IMG/VR virus record: IMGVR_UViG_3300048919_000377
Location: 1 to 35,893 of that record
Direction: 5' to 3' (one strand)
Origin: a virus
Length of the DNA stretch: 35,893 nt
The translations under genes and the position numbers were made by a program. The notes below the pieces were generated by a model that was not told where the DNA came from, made no database searches, and saw nothing but the letters and a program-made list of their open reading frames with translations. Position 1 is the first letter of the stretch, and every line of letters starts with the position of its first letter. Positions 6,980 through 14,687 of this stretch are shown piece after piece.

Positions 6980-7474
6980 ATGAAAATCGATACTTCAGTT
7001 TCAATCTTAAGCGCACTGCAAAGCAATGAGACAAAAGACGGCTTCACCGAAATACGCGAAGGCTTCATTACAAACCCCAACGTCGGCTCAATTACTCATG
7101 AGTTCACTTTCAAGAGCGATCCTTGGACAGTACCTAGTACAGCCGGTGCAACTCTAATTATTTTTCGAGATATTAAATTGTCGGTGACCAAGGTATTCAA
7201 CCCCCTTAATCACACCGATTTATTCTACGCCCTCACGTGGACACCTGAGTATCATTACAGCGCAGGGAAAGACGGACACAATGACTATCCGGAATGTCCG
7301 CTTAAATTTATGGATAACAACTATGCAAAATTGGAATCCGTAGAAAAACGACTGGAATTTCCTTGCAATGCCAGTGGACGTCAGTCATTAACATCAAAAG
7401 GCGATCCCGATTTCTTCGACCGAATAGCACACGTTTCTTTCACCTTACCGCCCTGGACGTGGATTGCTTGTTGA
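6980..7474 (+). CDS. Hypothetical 164-aa protein, partner gene of a papain-like peptidase
   Basis: I do not recognise this protein. It starts MKIDTSVSILSALQ, has no signal peptide or membrane helix, and seems rich in beta strands with aromatic residues (TWTPEYHY, TLPPWTW). It ends in Cys. A strong AAGGAGG lies 10 bases before the ATG. It is AT-rich compared with host and phage genes and is followed after 16 bases by the peptidase gene with its own ribosome binding site, so the two probably form one unit. It could be an inhibitor, substrate, carrier or immunity protein for the peptidase; none of these is shown by sequence. Confidence 0.7.
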   Translation: MKIDTSVSILSALQSNETKDGFTEIREGFITNPNVGSITHEFTFKSDPWTVPSTAGATLIIFRDIKLSVTKVFNPLNHTDLFYALTWTPEYHYSAGKDGHNDYPECPLKFMDNNYAKLESVEKRLEFPCNASGRQSLTSKGDPDFFDRIAHVSFTLPPWTWIAC

Positions 7475-7490
7475 GATTTTGGAGAAGAAA

Positions 7491-8405
7491 ATGATTTCTC
7501 CCGCCGCAAATTCGATCGTGAGACCGACAAGCGTGTCTGAGGTCAAAGAATTAAACCTGCCTTATTTACCACCGGACTTAAGCGTCGCATTGCAAGCGGC
7601 TCCCAAAATGAGCCTACGAAGCCAACAATCGAACGTGAAAAATCAAATGCGGGGAGATTTCTGTACAACTTTTGCGGCACTTGCGGGCTTCGAGTTCGTT
7701 ATCAAAAATGGTCGTGGCGGCACGGCTTCTATCCCTGACGTCGATCTCTCCGAGGCCCATGCAACTTATGCTGGGGAAAAGCGCCACGGCGACTGCCAGC
7801 CGGGTATTCCGATATGGGTCATCATGGAAGCCATTTCATACAATGGTGTGGTATTGGAGGATGTGTGGCAATTTGATCAACTACAAACGTGTGCACCCAA
7901 TCCACCAGACAGAAGCAATGCCGCCTGGTTTACTCTAAAGCAATATGCCCTCGTCTCTCTAGTAGAGCATGACGAGATAATGAAAAATATAAAAAAAGTT
8001 GCTAATGGAGAGTCAGCGACCATTTTTTATAGCTCTGACATCCTCCGGAATTCGCTAGCAACTCAAAATACTCCCTGCATAGTCGATATACCCCTTTTCC
8101 CCAATGCTGGATGGGAAAGCAGCAATGGTGATGTCCACCTCCCGACGTCAGCGAATGCGTCAGGATGGCTTGACGGAAACTCAGCCGGTGATGTCGACTG
8201 GCATTGTATTTGCGTAACGGGTTACGACGATACTACGCGCCGTTTTGAGTTCAAAAATAGTTGGGGGGCGATGTGGGGCGACATTGGATACGGAACAATT
8301 TCATATGAGTACATTAGTGCTTTTAACAGGACCGTTTTTGATTTTCGGGGATCATATGTCCGGTGGGTTGGTCCGCCTCCAACTCCTTGGGGAGGTGCCT
8401 TCTAG
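7491..8405 (+). CDS. Papain-family (C1) cysteine peptidase
   Basis: A 304-aa C1-type peptidase with canonical active-site wording: VKNQMRGDFCTTFA (oxyanion Gln52, nucleophile Cys58), DWHCICVTGYDD (His238) and KNSWGAMWGDIGYG (Asn256). The pattern LSEAH and then an ISYNGVVLEDVWQFD segment also fits bacterial C1A enzymes. Only about 57 residues precede Cys58, so there is no typical long inhibitory propeptide, and no signal peptide is visible; a cytoplasmic enzyme is likely. The ATG at 7491 has GGAG 6 bases upstream; the frame is open upstream to a TTG but without a ribosome binding site. AT-rich, and opposite in direction to the late operon, like a lysogenic-conversion gene. Confidence 0.88.
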   Translation: MISPAANSIVRPTSVSEVKELNLPYLPPDLSVALQAAPKMSLRSQQSNVKNQMRGDFCTTFAALAGFEFVIKNGRGGTASIPDVDLSEAHATYAGEKRHGDCQPGIPIWVIMEAISYNGVVLEDVWQFDQLQTCAPNPPDRSNAAWFTLKQYALVSLVEHDEIMKNIKKVANGESATIFYSSDILRNSLATQNTPCIVDIPLFPNAGWESSNGDVHLPTSANASGWLDGNSAGDVDWHCICVTGYDDTTRRFEFKNSWGAMWGDIGYGTISYEYISAFNRTVFDFRGSYVRWVGPPPTPWGGAF

Positions 8406-8813
8406 TTACCGCCGGCTCGAACGTTATTTGCGAGACGTGGGCCGTTTCGGTGGCGGCCGGTGACTTTCTAATCCAAAGGCCTGTCTCTGGACATGCAAGC
8501 TTTCATCGGCAGACACGACTTCGCTCGCCGTCCGCCTGGCTTTTGCGGCGTCGCGCCTACTCTGGGTAGCCACGCCCTCGGCCTGGTGTGCGTAGCTAGA
8601 GCTTCCTTTTCGCCCCGGCAAGAATCCGCTGGAAGGATTTCTTCCTGTTTTGTTTGCCCGCATGGGGGGCTGCCAAATTCGAAATCCAGCGACCTTCACG
8701 GTGCGGATGAGACGTTTGAGCGTCTGATTGACGGTATCTTCGGATGGCGCGCTTTCTGGCCGATCTCAGCCGTAGGATATCGGCCTTCGCGTAGCTCAAT
8801 ATTGAAGCCGTTC
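8406..8813. other. Non-coding stretch between peptidase cassette and late operon
   Basis: Frames of up to about 110 codons occur on both strands, but none has a credible ribosome binding site, recognisable family or phage-like composition. GC content returns to the high value of the phage. I see no clear terminator with a T-run. The two transcription units converge here. Confidence 0.5.
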
Positions 8814-9359
8814 TTACCGTGCCTTGGACATTAAGGCATCGTAGCTTCGTTCGCAGGCTTGGCCGGCAATGTGGGCTGCGTCAGCATACTCCGCCAGGAC
8901 TCCCGCTCTCTCGTCAATCCGGCTGAGCACGTCGGCAAGCATTCTGCTGGCGTCGAAGGCTGGCGCGCTGTCACCTGGAGCGGCGGCACAGACGGCGTCA
9001 CCACGGCCGGCAAGGGCTGAGGCTTGCTGGCGCAGGCCGACAGCAGCAGCATGGGCAGCACGAGCATCAGCGCGCGCATCTTCGGCTTCTTTCTTGGCAG
9101 CATTGGCAATTCCGGCTTGTGCCGCGGTGCGGCGTTGTTCCTCGGCGCGCCCTGCCTCGACGGCTTGCGCGAGTTGCTGAGCGCGTTCCGCGCGATCCTG
9201 CTGACGCGCGGCGTGTAGGTCGGCGATGTCTGCGCCCAGTCGCCAGCCGTTGACCAGCCAGCCAACGGCAAACAGGCAAACTGCACCGGCCACTGTCACA
9301 ATGGCACGCCACGGCAGCGCCTTTAGTGAAGCGCGAATGGTGGCGGCAATGGGAATCAT
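8814..9359 (-). CDS. Rz-like i-spanin (inner-membrane lysis protein)
   Basis: A 181-aa protein with an N-terminal membrane anchor (about residues 16-36, AIVTVAGAVCLFAVGWLVNG) followed by a long Ala/Arg/Gln-rich periplasmic coiled coil. This is the layout of phage Rz proteins, which fuse inner and outer membranes in the last step of lysis. The ATG overlaps the endolysin stop as ATGA, giving translational coupling. A second frame inside it encodes the matching lipoprotein. It is the last gene of the late operon. Confidence 0.8.
   Translation of the reverse strand: MIPIAATIRASLKALPWRAIVTVAGAVCLFAVGWLVNGWRLGADIADLHAARQQDRAERAQQLAQAVEAGRAEEQRRTAAQAGIANAAKKEAEDARADARAAHAAAVGLRQQASALAGRGDAVCAAAPGDSAPAFDASRMLADVLSRIDERAGVLAEYADAAHIAGQACERSYDALMSKAR
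8831..9079 (-). CDS. Rz1-like o-spanin lipoprotein nested in Rz
   Basis: An 82-aa frame lies entirely inside the Rz-like gene in another frame. It begins MRALMLVLPMLLLSACAS, a lipoprotein signal with lipobox LSAC, and is Pro-rich afterwards (PLPAVVTPSVPPL), as Rz1 proteins are. AAGAAG and GAAG precede the ATG. The mature lipoprotein would sit in the outer membrane and pair with Rz. Nested Rz1 genes are well known in phages; the lipobox and proline content make this call firm although the frame is short. Confidence 0.82.
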   Translation of the reverse strand: MRALMLVLPMLLLSACASKPQPLPAVVTPSVPPLQVTARQPSTPAECLPTCSAGLTRERESWRSMLTQPTLPAKPANEATMP

Positions 9360-9862
9360 GCGGCGGATCTCCCCAGCGCGATGGCGTCCGCGTCGGTAGC
9401 GCCTGCGAACAGCGCGCACTCCGCCGCCCGTCGACGCACAAGGCCCTTCAGCACCGCACCACCGGCCTTGTTCCAAAGAGAGAACTGCTCCATGGCGGCA
9501 TCGAAGTCGCCCGCGTTCACCCTACGCAGCAGCGATGATGGATTGCCATTCTTGAGCGTTACGAGGCCGTCCTTCTCGCCCTTCTTCCCTGGGCCAACGT
9601 TGAAGCAGAACGACACAAGGGCGTCGAACTGGCCCTGCGTCAAGGGCACCTTTACCGCAGCCCAGACGATCCGCTCGTGTTCGGCCACGTCGTGCACGAG
9701 CAGCTCGTCAGCGCGTGCTTGCGAAAGCATCATGCCCAGGCGCACATCTGACCCGGTGTGCCCCCAGCCGATGGTAGGGATGCCAGCGCTGTCGCGATAC
9801 GCCGACAGGCGGCAGCTCTCGAAATATTTGATGACCGCGAGGCCATTGCTGGAGATCTTCAT
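9356..9862 (-). CDS. Phage lysozyme (GH24 endolysin)
   Basis: A 168-aa T4-lysozyme-type muramidase that cuts peptidoglycan during host lysis. The catalytic spacing Glu15-8-Asp24-5-Thr30 is seen in YFESCRLSAYRDSAGIPTIGWGHT (quoted from two adjoining segments YFESCRLSAYRDS and AGIPTIGWGHT), and FNVGPGKKG plus the SLLRRVNAGDF segment fit the C-terminal lobe. There is no N-terminal signal-arrest sequence, so release should depend on a holin, which fits the two membrane proteins upstream. A stem-loop lies just before the gene and its stop overlaps the Rz start. Confidence 0.92.
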   Translation of the reverse strand: MKISSNGLAVIKYFESCRLSAYRDSAGIPTIGWGHTGSDVRLGMMLSQARADELLVHDVAEHERIVWAAVKVPLTQGQFDALVSFCFNVGPGKKGEKDGLVTLKNGNPSSLLRRVNAGDFDAAMEQFSLWNKAGGAVLKGLVRRRAAECALFAGATDADAIALGRSAA

Positions 9863-9884
9863 GTGGACTCCGCAGAAATGAAAA

Positions 9885-9904
9885 TGGCCACCCGAAGGTG
9901 GCCA
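9885..9904 (-). terminator. Stem-loop before the endolysin gene
   Basis: An 8-bp perfect stem TGGCCACC / GGTGGCCA with, on the - strand, a TTCG tetraloop, followed by TTTTCATTTC. It lies between the holin and the endolysin. It could be a leaky terminator or an RNA-stabilising 5' hairpin. Confidence 0.6.
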
Positions 9905-9928
9905 GCATGAAAACGCGTGCGTCAGCAG

Positions 9929-10273
9929 CTATGAGTGGGCACGCCGGTCCAGCACGACACGCACCGCATCCAGAATCACGGAGATATCGCCGCGGGTAAT
10001 CCACACGAGCCACATCACGATGACGTTCACGGCAACCTCTGTCGGCTCGACCGGCGTGTAATACAGCCCGCACCAGACCCGCGCGGCCAACACGCCGTAG
10101 ACGGCCACGAAGGCATAGCGCGAGAGCCGCGCATGCAAGTCCAGCGATCCGCCACCTTTCGGCTGAGAGAACACCAGGATCAGCGCGATCACTGTCGCGA
10201 GCAGCCCGTTTGATAGCAGCAGCACCAGGTCCACAACGCCTCGGGCGCCAAAGTACAAAGTCATTTCATTCAT
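9929..10273 (-). CDS. Holin-like membrane protein 1
   Basis: A 114-aa protein with three predicted membrane segments (about residues 12-35, 51-70 and 76-93) and a charged C-terminus (VVLDRRAHS). Size, topology and place directly before the endolysin fit a phage holin, which forms lesions that let the endolysin reach the wall. It overlaps the upstream membrane gene by 8 bases. An alternative is that one of the two membrane proteins is an antiholin; sequence alone does not settle which. Confidence 0.7.
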   Translation of the reverse strand: MNEMTLYFGARGVVDLVLLLSNGLLATVIALILVFSQPKGGGSLDLHARLSRYAFVAVYGVLAARVWCGLYYTPVEPTEVAVNVIVMWLVWITRGDISVILDAVRVVLDRRAHS

Positions 10274-10649
10274 GACGATCCCTTCCGATAATGCGCTCCA
10301 CCAGCCTGTTCAGGATCTGGGGTAGAGCCGTCTCCAGCCAGTCGAGCACAATGACGGCAACACCCACAACGGAAGCCGCCGAAATGAATGCAGCCAACCA
10401 CGCTGGCATCCAGGCCACAGCTGTGCTCACTGCAGGCGTGACTGCATATCCGCCAACGAGCGAGATGCAGAAATAGAGAATCTTCTTGAGCCACGACGGC
10501 TCTTTGCTGCGCAAGAGGAACAACATCGCGCCGCAGAACACCCCGCTCAGCACTCCAATCTCAGGCCGGACACCCAGTGCACTCAACGTCAGCCCGCTCG
10601 CAATACCCGTAACCACGGCAGCGCCGGCTGACGAAGTAGGTTCAAGCAT
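10266..10649 (-). CDS. Holin-like membrane protein 2
   Basis: A 127-aa protein with about four hydrophobic segments (8-28, 31-47, 53-72, 82-103) and a short charged tail (VERIIGRDRHE). The ATG at 10649 is preceded by GGAGGGG at 2-3 bases; an in-frame ATG 12 bases upstream overlaps that ribosome binding site and is less likely. It resembles putative phage holins (PF16931-like, by layout). With its partner it makes a two-gene membrane pair ahead of the endolysin, possibly holin and antiholin. Confidence 0.68.
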   Translation of the reverse strand: MLEPTSSAGAAVVTGIASGLTLSALGVRPEIGVLSGVFCGAMLFLLRSKEPSWLKKILYFCISLVGGYAVTPAVSTAVAWMPAWLAAFISAASVVGVAVIVLDWLETALPQILNRLVERIIGRDRHE

Positions 10650-10667
10650 TTCCCCCTCCAAATGCGA

Positions 10668-10687
10668 AGGCCGCCAGAAGGCGGCCT
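10668..10687 (-). terminator. Stem-loop before the first holin-like gene
   Basis: An 8-bp perfect stem AGGCCGCC / GGCGGCCT with a 4-base loop, followed on the - strand by TCGCATTTGG. It separates the tail-fiber genes from the lysis genes. It has the same form as three other intergenic hairpins of the operon. Confidence 0.6.
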
Positions 10688-10720
10688 GTTGTGATTCGCG
10701 CGCCGGGGCAAGCGCGTGGT

Positions 10721-10798
10721 CTAGTCTTCCAAGATCTTCGCCATCGCGGCCGACCAGGGCACCAATCGTTTGGGCTCAATATGGTCATCACTCGGCAT
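10721..10798 (-). CDS. Possible 25-aa small ORF
   Basis: ATG at 10798 opens a 25-codon frame (MPSDDHIEPKRLVPWSAAMA, then KILED) that overlaps the end of the tail-fiber assembly gene and stops before the stem-loop. GGAG is only 2 bases from the ATG. It fills an otherwise empty gap between two operon genes, but a chance ORF is quite possible. Confidence 0.3.
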   Translation of the reverse strand: MPSDDHIEPKRLVPWSAAMAKILED

Positions 10799-11339
10799 CA
10801 CTCCACGTAATTGACTGAATCTCGGAAGGGCTGTTGGCGCGATCGATCCGGGCCATCAGCGCTACACGCTTGCCTACCACCGCGCCACATGCCGAAAGAT
10901 ATTCAGCGGACCTGGTAGTTACTGTCGAAGCAAGCTCTGCCACGGATATCCCACATCCCGCGGAAATGGCACTGAGCATCGGAGTTGATACTTCCGGATC
11001 CGACATGAACGCTTGCGCCTCTGCGAGCTGCTGACTCCACGTCGCGATCTCCCGGTTTGGATACGCGGCTGTGAGCGCAGCCAGCTCGTCTTCTGCCGCA
11101 GCATTCACTAGTGCCGCCTGCCGCACCTTCGCGTCGGCAAGCGTTTCCGCGATGGCCGCATCGGTGAATTTCCACTGCACCCCATCGCTGATTACATGCC
11201 AGCCGGCATGAGGCCGGGGAAATATCTCGGTAACTTCGACCCAGACAAGATCCGGATGAAACATTTGGGTCATGTCGCCGTCGGTTGAAAGTAGTTCTGC
11301 GACCATGCCTCCGTCAACGCGCGCGTATGTTCTCGGCAT
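10788..11339 (-). CDS. Tail fiber assembly-like protein (DUF4376-like domain)
   Basis: A 183-aa protein starting MPRTYARVDGGMVAEL. The N-terminal half has the FHPDLVWVEVT and WHVISDGVQWKF wording of Mu/P2-type fiber-associated proteins, and the helical half (about 62-180, from AAIAETLADAKVR) is like DUF4376. Such proteins help fold or cap the tail fiber encoded just upstream. Its ATG overlaps the fiber stop as TAATG, which fixes the start; a longer open frame reaching upstream inside the fiber gene is a shadow. Confidence 0.75.
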   Translation of the reverse strand: MPRTYARVDGGMVAELLSTDGDMTQMFHPDLVWVEVTEIFPRPHAGWHVISDGVQWKFTDAAIAETLADAKVRQAALVNAAAEDELAALTAAYPNREIATWSQQLAEAQAFMSDPEVSTPMLSAISAGCGISVAELASTVTTRSAEYLSACGAVVGKRVALMARIDRANSPSEIQSITWSDAE

Positions 11340-13138
11340 TAGCTCCACTCCCTCACGATCACAATGCCCGGCGCCCCGCGACCGGCAGCGCCACCCCCGC
11401 TTTCCGTTGGCTTCGTCCGGCCATATCCCCCTGCACCGCCGGATCCTCTGCCGGACCCATCTGAAAAAGGCGTAGGGCCGGAGCCATAGAAGCAGCCCAT
11501 GCCGCCCGCGCCAAACTTCGAGCTCCCACCGCTCGTGTAGTTGCCTATGTTTGTCGCTACAACCGGAGCCGAACCCTGGCCCCTTAGATTGAGATCGCCA
11601 CCTACGGCAGTGCCTCCTGCCGTACCAAGCAAAGGGATCGATGACAGGGATGCCTGCCCTCCTACGCCGCCGCCAGCCGATGCGACATTTCCAAAGGAAG
11701 TCGTGCCCCCCGGTGAGCCGTTTGCGCCGTAAGCTGTCGGCCCTGGCCCGCCGGCGCCGACCGTGATGGGGACAATGTCCGGTAGTGCGCTGGCTATCCT
11801 TCTGAACCATACGTACCCCCCCGCCCCGCCGCCGACGGCTGAACCGGTAGTGCCCCAGTTGCCGCAACCGCCAGAGCCGCCTCCGCCAACCAACTCAGCT
11901 TCAACGAGCGCGGGGTTGTTGGTTGCCTTGCGCCAGGGCGGATTCGAGATGAAATGCTCACCGGTTCCCGCCTCGAGAAACTTGATCGAACTACCCCATG
12001 GCGTCGCCGAGACCTGAAACCTTACGGCCGGCGTTGGATATGGCAGCCCCGTCGGCTCTTGTACCGAAACGACAAAGTACGTTTCGCCGGAAATGAGTCT
12101 CGAAGGCAATTCCCCGGTGCTACTGAACACCACGGGCGAGCCTACGAGCGGCGCAACCAACGAACAGGTGATATCCGGCGAACCGGCCGTGAAATCTACG
12201 GATTGCGCCACGGTGGAGTACACCGTCTCTGCGAGCAAGACCGACGGCGGCTGGACCGGCGGAGGCGCAAATTGAAGGTTTAGATTGCCCTGCTCGTCTT
12301 CGATGGCCTTTAGGAACTTCCCATCTGCCGCTGTGGTGCCATCCACGGGATAGCCGGTGATCCTTGTCGCGTTCGCTTTCGACGCGGCGCCAAAAGGATC
12401 GTAGAGGACGTCCGAACGCTCCTTAGTCAAATATTGCTGGTGCGGATCGGTCTTTGCCTCATGGGCCTGCACGGCACTCGACGCCGCGCCACTCTCGTCA
12501 GCGCCAACTTGCTCCGCCGAAATGCCCGTAAGCCGGCTGCCATCAACAGCGGGCAATGCCCCATTGGTGTCAAGCTGAACGAGATCCCCGGGCCTTGCGC
12601 CAATACTTGGCTTGTTCAGGATCTCCGCGAGCCCGTCAGTCGCAGCCCAGTCCGCATTGACCTGAGCTGCCGGGATGGTGGGCTTATTGAGGATTCGGCC
12701 TGGGCCGCTCGTGGCGTTCCAGTCTGCGTTCAACGGTACCCAGTTCCTCGCAGAGCCATCCGTCGCATCCGGGTTGGTCTTGTTGCTGTCGGCCTGATTC
12801 GACCAGTAGCTCTTGCCGTCCGCCGCGAGCAGTACGGCACCCTTCGGATAGCCGTCGACCTCCGGGGCAGCTGCGAACCCCTGGTCAAACGAGAACATCC
12901 CCCCGGCCTGCACCCACCGTACGGTGAGCGAAACCAGGTAAAGCGCACCATTCACGTCCTTGCCATCGGCAGGTTTCCCACCGAATGCGGCAGGACGCAT
13001 AGTGACGTCAGGAAACCCCAGCCGGAGGGACGCGGCATTGGGAGAAGAACCTGCCGAAGGGCTATCCGGGATCTCGTTGCGCAGCCCGGCCGCCGCAAAC
13101 GGCGTGACCAGGAGTCTCGGTTGCTCATTCGATTTCAT
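11339..13138 (-). CDS. Tail fiber / receptor-binding protein with Gly-rich tip
   Basis: A 599-aa fiber. After an N-terminal attachment part (about 1-130) come imperfect repeats of the form ADWxAxxGxxxILNKPxI (about 139-177), common in phage tail fibers, then a linker and a C-terminal region (about residues 415-590) packed with Gly-rich runs such as VGGGGSGGCGNWG and GGSSKFGAGGMG, ending GIVIVREWS. Gly-rich tips of this kind resemble polyglycine-II adhesin domains that contact the host receptor. Immediately followed by its probable chaperone with overlapping stop and start. Confidence 0.85.
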   Translation of the reverse strand: MKSNEQPRLLVTPFAAAGLRNEIPDSPSAGSSPNAASLRLGFPDVTMRPAAFGGKPADGKDVNGALYLVSLTVRWVQAGGMFSFDQGFAAAPEVDGYPKGAVLLAADGKSYWSNQADSNKTNPDATDGSARNWVPLNADWNATSGPGRILNKPTIPAAQVNADWAATDGLAEILNKPSIGARPGDLVQLDTNGALPAVDGSRLTGISAEQVGADESGAASSAVQAHEAKTDPHQQYLTKERSDVLYDPFGAASKANATRITGYPVDGTTAADGKFLKAIEDEQGNLNLQFAPPPVQPPSVLLAETVYSTVAQSVDFTAGSPDITCSLVAPLVGSPVVFSSTGELPSRLISGETYFVVSVQEPTGLPYPTPAVRFQVSATPWGSSIKFLEAGTGEHFISNPPWRKATNNPALVEAELVGGGGSGGCGNWGTTGSAVGGGAGGYVWFRRIASALPDIVPITVGAGGPGPTAYGANGSPGGTTSFGNVASAGGGVGGQASLSSIPLLGTAGGTAVGGDLNLRGQGSAPVVATNIGNYTSGGSSKFGAGGMGCFYGSGPTPFSDGSGRGSGGAGGYGRTKPTESGGGAAGRGAPGIVIVREWS

Positions 13139-13153
13139 TTCTGCCCTGTATTG

Positions 13154-13801
13154 TTACTGGTCCGGCGCCACCGGCCAACGCACGTCCGTCGGCCAGCCAG
13201 CCTGCAACGGCGCGTCCCGCAGCGCCTGGCGATACGCCCGCCACGCTACCGGCACGTCCTCGCCGAGTTCCACCGCACGAAGAACCAACCAATCCGAGGC
13301 GGTAATGAGCGCGCCACGCACTTGCCGCGCGTGTGCGTCGGGATCCTTTGGCAGTGCCAGCAGAGGATCCGCCTGGACCGGTGGCGGCGCGTCCAGCGCG
13401 CCTGCCGGCACGACCTCGCCGATGGCATGTACCACATGCTTTGAACCGTCCGGCAGCCAGTATTCCTTGCCTCGGAAGTCCGGCACGACCTTCCACCCGC
13501 CGCCTATGATCACGGCGATCTCGTTTGGTCCGACACGCGGCCTGTTTGCTTCAGTAGGGGGGCCGTCGGATCGCTGCAGTGGCTGGGGCGCACCCGGGGC
13601 GGCCACCTCATCAATTTTCCAGCCCCCCCGCGTCAACCGCGCCCGCTGACGCGCCGGATCAAAACCGTCAGGCAGCGGCCGCAATGTGCAATACGGCGGC
13701 AGGAGGAATTTTCCGGGACTCTCGGGGTGTTCCTGCACCATGGTGGTCCCGAGAAAGAGCCCGCTCGCATCGCATTGGAACGCAGTGGTCGTGCGCGTCA
13801 T
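13154..13801 (-). CDS. Phage tail protein with tail-assembly-chaperone-like C-terminus
   Basis: A 215-aa protein. The middle has a GKEYWLPDGSKHVVH segment and the C-terminal 70 residues read VRGALITASDWLVLRAVEL, then AWRAYRQALRDAP and TDVRWPVAPD, a pattern seen at the end of many fiber-associated phage proteins (ASDWxxL ... WxxYRQxLRD ... WP). ATG at 13801 is preceded by AAGGAC at 5 bases; an upstream frame extension to 13969 lies in the collar gene and is rejected. It sits between the collar fiber and the long tail fiber, so a role in fiber assembly is likely. Confidence 0.7.
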   Translation of the reverse strand: MTRTTTAFQCDASGLFLGTTMVQEHPESPGKFLLPPYCTLRPLPDGFDPARQRARLTRGGWKIDEVAAPGAPQPLQRSDGPPTEANRPRVGPNEIAVIIGGGWKVVPDFRGKEYWLPDGSKHVVHAIGEVVPAGALDAPPPVQADPLLALPKDPDAHARQVRGALITASDWLVLRAVELGEDVPVAWRAYRQALRDAPLQAGWPTDVRWPVAPDQ

Positions 13802-13809
13802 GAGTGTCC

Positions 13810-14685
13810 TTACAGCTTGATGATGAAGTTGACAGCGATGTTCTTGCCTCGTGTTTCGGGGCCACCCGTCGCCTGAATCGAAATGCCAGTGGCGCTTCCG
13901 TAGATCCCTATCCCGGTTGCGGCAGCGCTGAGCCAGATTCCCGTGGCGCTCGGACTGGTCATGCCCCACATGTTGTCAAAGTCGGTTTTGCCGGAGCCCG
14001 GGAGGCCAGCCCCATAGGTGCCCCAAGGCGGTGGCCACCCCGATTCCCCCCAGGGCGCCACGTGCTGGTGCGGGGGATCGTTGACGCCATGGCTGTGCAA
14101 TGGGTCATAGACACCGTGGGCATGCAGGGGATCGTTGACGCCGTGTATGTGGCTGACAACGCTGTCCGCCTGGTATGAGCCGAGAGTACGGCCGGGATCA
14201 AGCCCCCTACCGTGGTCAAGGCCGCGCAGGAGCACCCCGCGGGTATCCGGCAAATAGAAGCTGTTGGCATCCGGCGCGCCATAGATTGTTCCGATCACCT
14301 CATACAGCGGGCCAAAGACTTGGGACACCCGAGGCACGGCTGCCCCGTTCACCAGGGCATAGTCGTCGGGGACCACCGAGCCAGGAAACGGGAGAATGAC
14401 CCCGGTGGGCACGCCGGGCGGCAGCCGCGAGAAGGCTTGCGTGAGCGCGTCGACGCTGTTGCCATCGATCGAATAGCCGAAGGCGCGCGCCAGCTCTTTC
14501 ATCTGCTTGAAGAGCCAGGCAGTACGCTGGTCCACGATCTGCTGCAGCCGGTTGAACTGCTCCACCTCCGGCGGCACATCGCCGATGAATGCCCACCCCT
14601 CCTGGTAGTCGGCCGAGTTCAACGGGACAATCTGCCCGTTCGTTGCCCATACGGTTTCAAAGTCGTCAAAAAAGTCGATGGCCAT
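13810..14685 (-). CDS. Short tail fiber / collar-domain protein with His repeats
   Basis: A 291-aa protein with a phage tail collar domain (about residues 92-160: GVPTGVILPFPGSVVPDDYA, then FYLPDTRGVLLRG). After it come three 9-residue tandem units (HGVNDPLHA, HGVYDPLHS, HGVNDPPHQ; about 181-208), rich in alternating His like the metal-binding needle of T4 gp12. The C-terminal part carries short ATGI repeats and ends NIAVNFIIKL, a usual trimeric fiber end. It lies two bases from the DUF2612 gene. Likely a host-contact or baseplate-linked fiber. Confidence 0.85.
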   Translation of the reverse strand: MAIDFFDDFETVWATNGQIVPLNSADYQEGWAFIGDVPPEVEQFNRLQQIVDQRTAWLFKQMKELARAFGYSIDGNSVDALTQAFSRLPPGVPTGVILPFPGSVVPDDYALVNGAAVPRVSQVFGPLYEVIGTIYGAPDANSFYLPDTRGVLLRGLDHGRGLDPGRTLGSYQADSVVSHIHGVNDPLHAHGVYDPLHSHGVNDPPHQHVAPWGESGWPPPWGTYGAGLPGSGKTDFDNMWGMTSPSATGIWLSAAATGIGIYGSATGISIQATGGPETRGKNIAVNFIIKL

Positions 14686-14687
14686 GC

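Noticed and set aside
8424-8834. Frames of 67-113 codons on both strands between peptidase and spanin
   Set aside because: No ribosome binding site, no family likeness and poor codon use; treated as non-coding.
10788-11867. N-terminal extension of the fiber assembly gene to 359 codons
   Set aside because: The extension runs through the Gly-rich end of the tail fiber gene; the TAATG overlap gives a better start at 11339.
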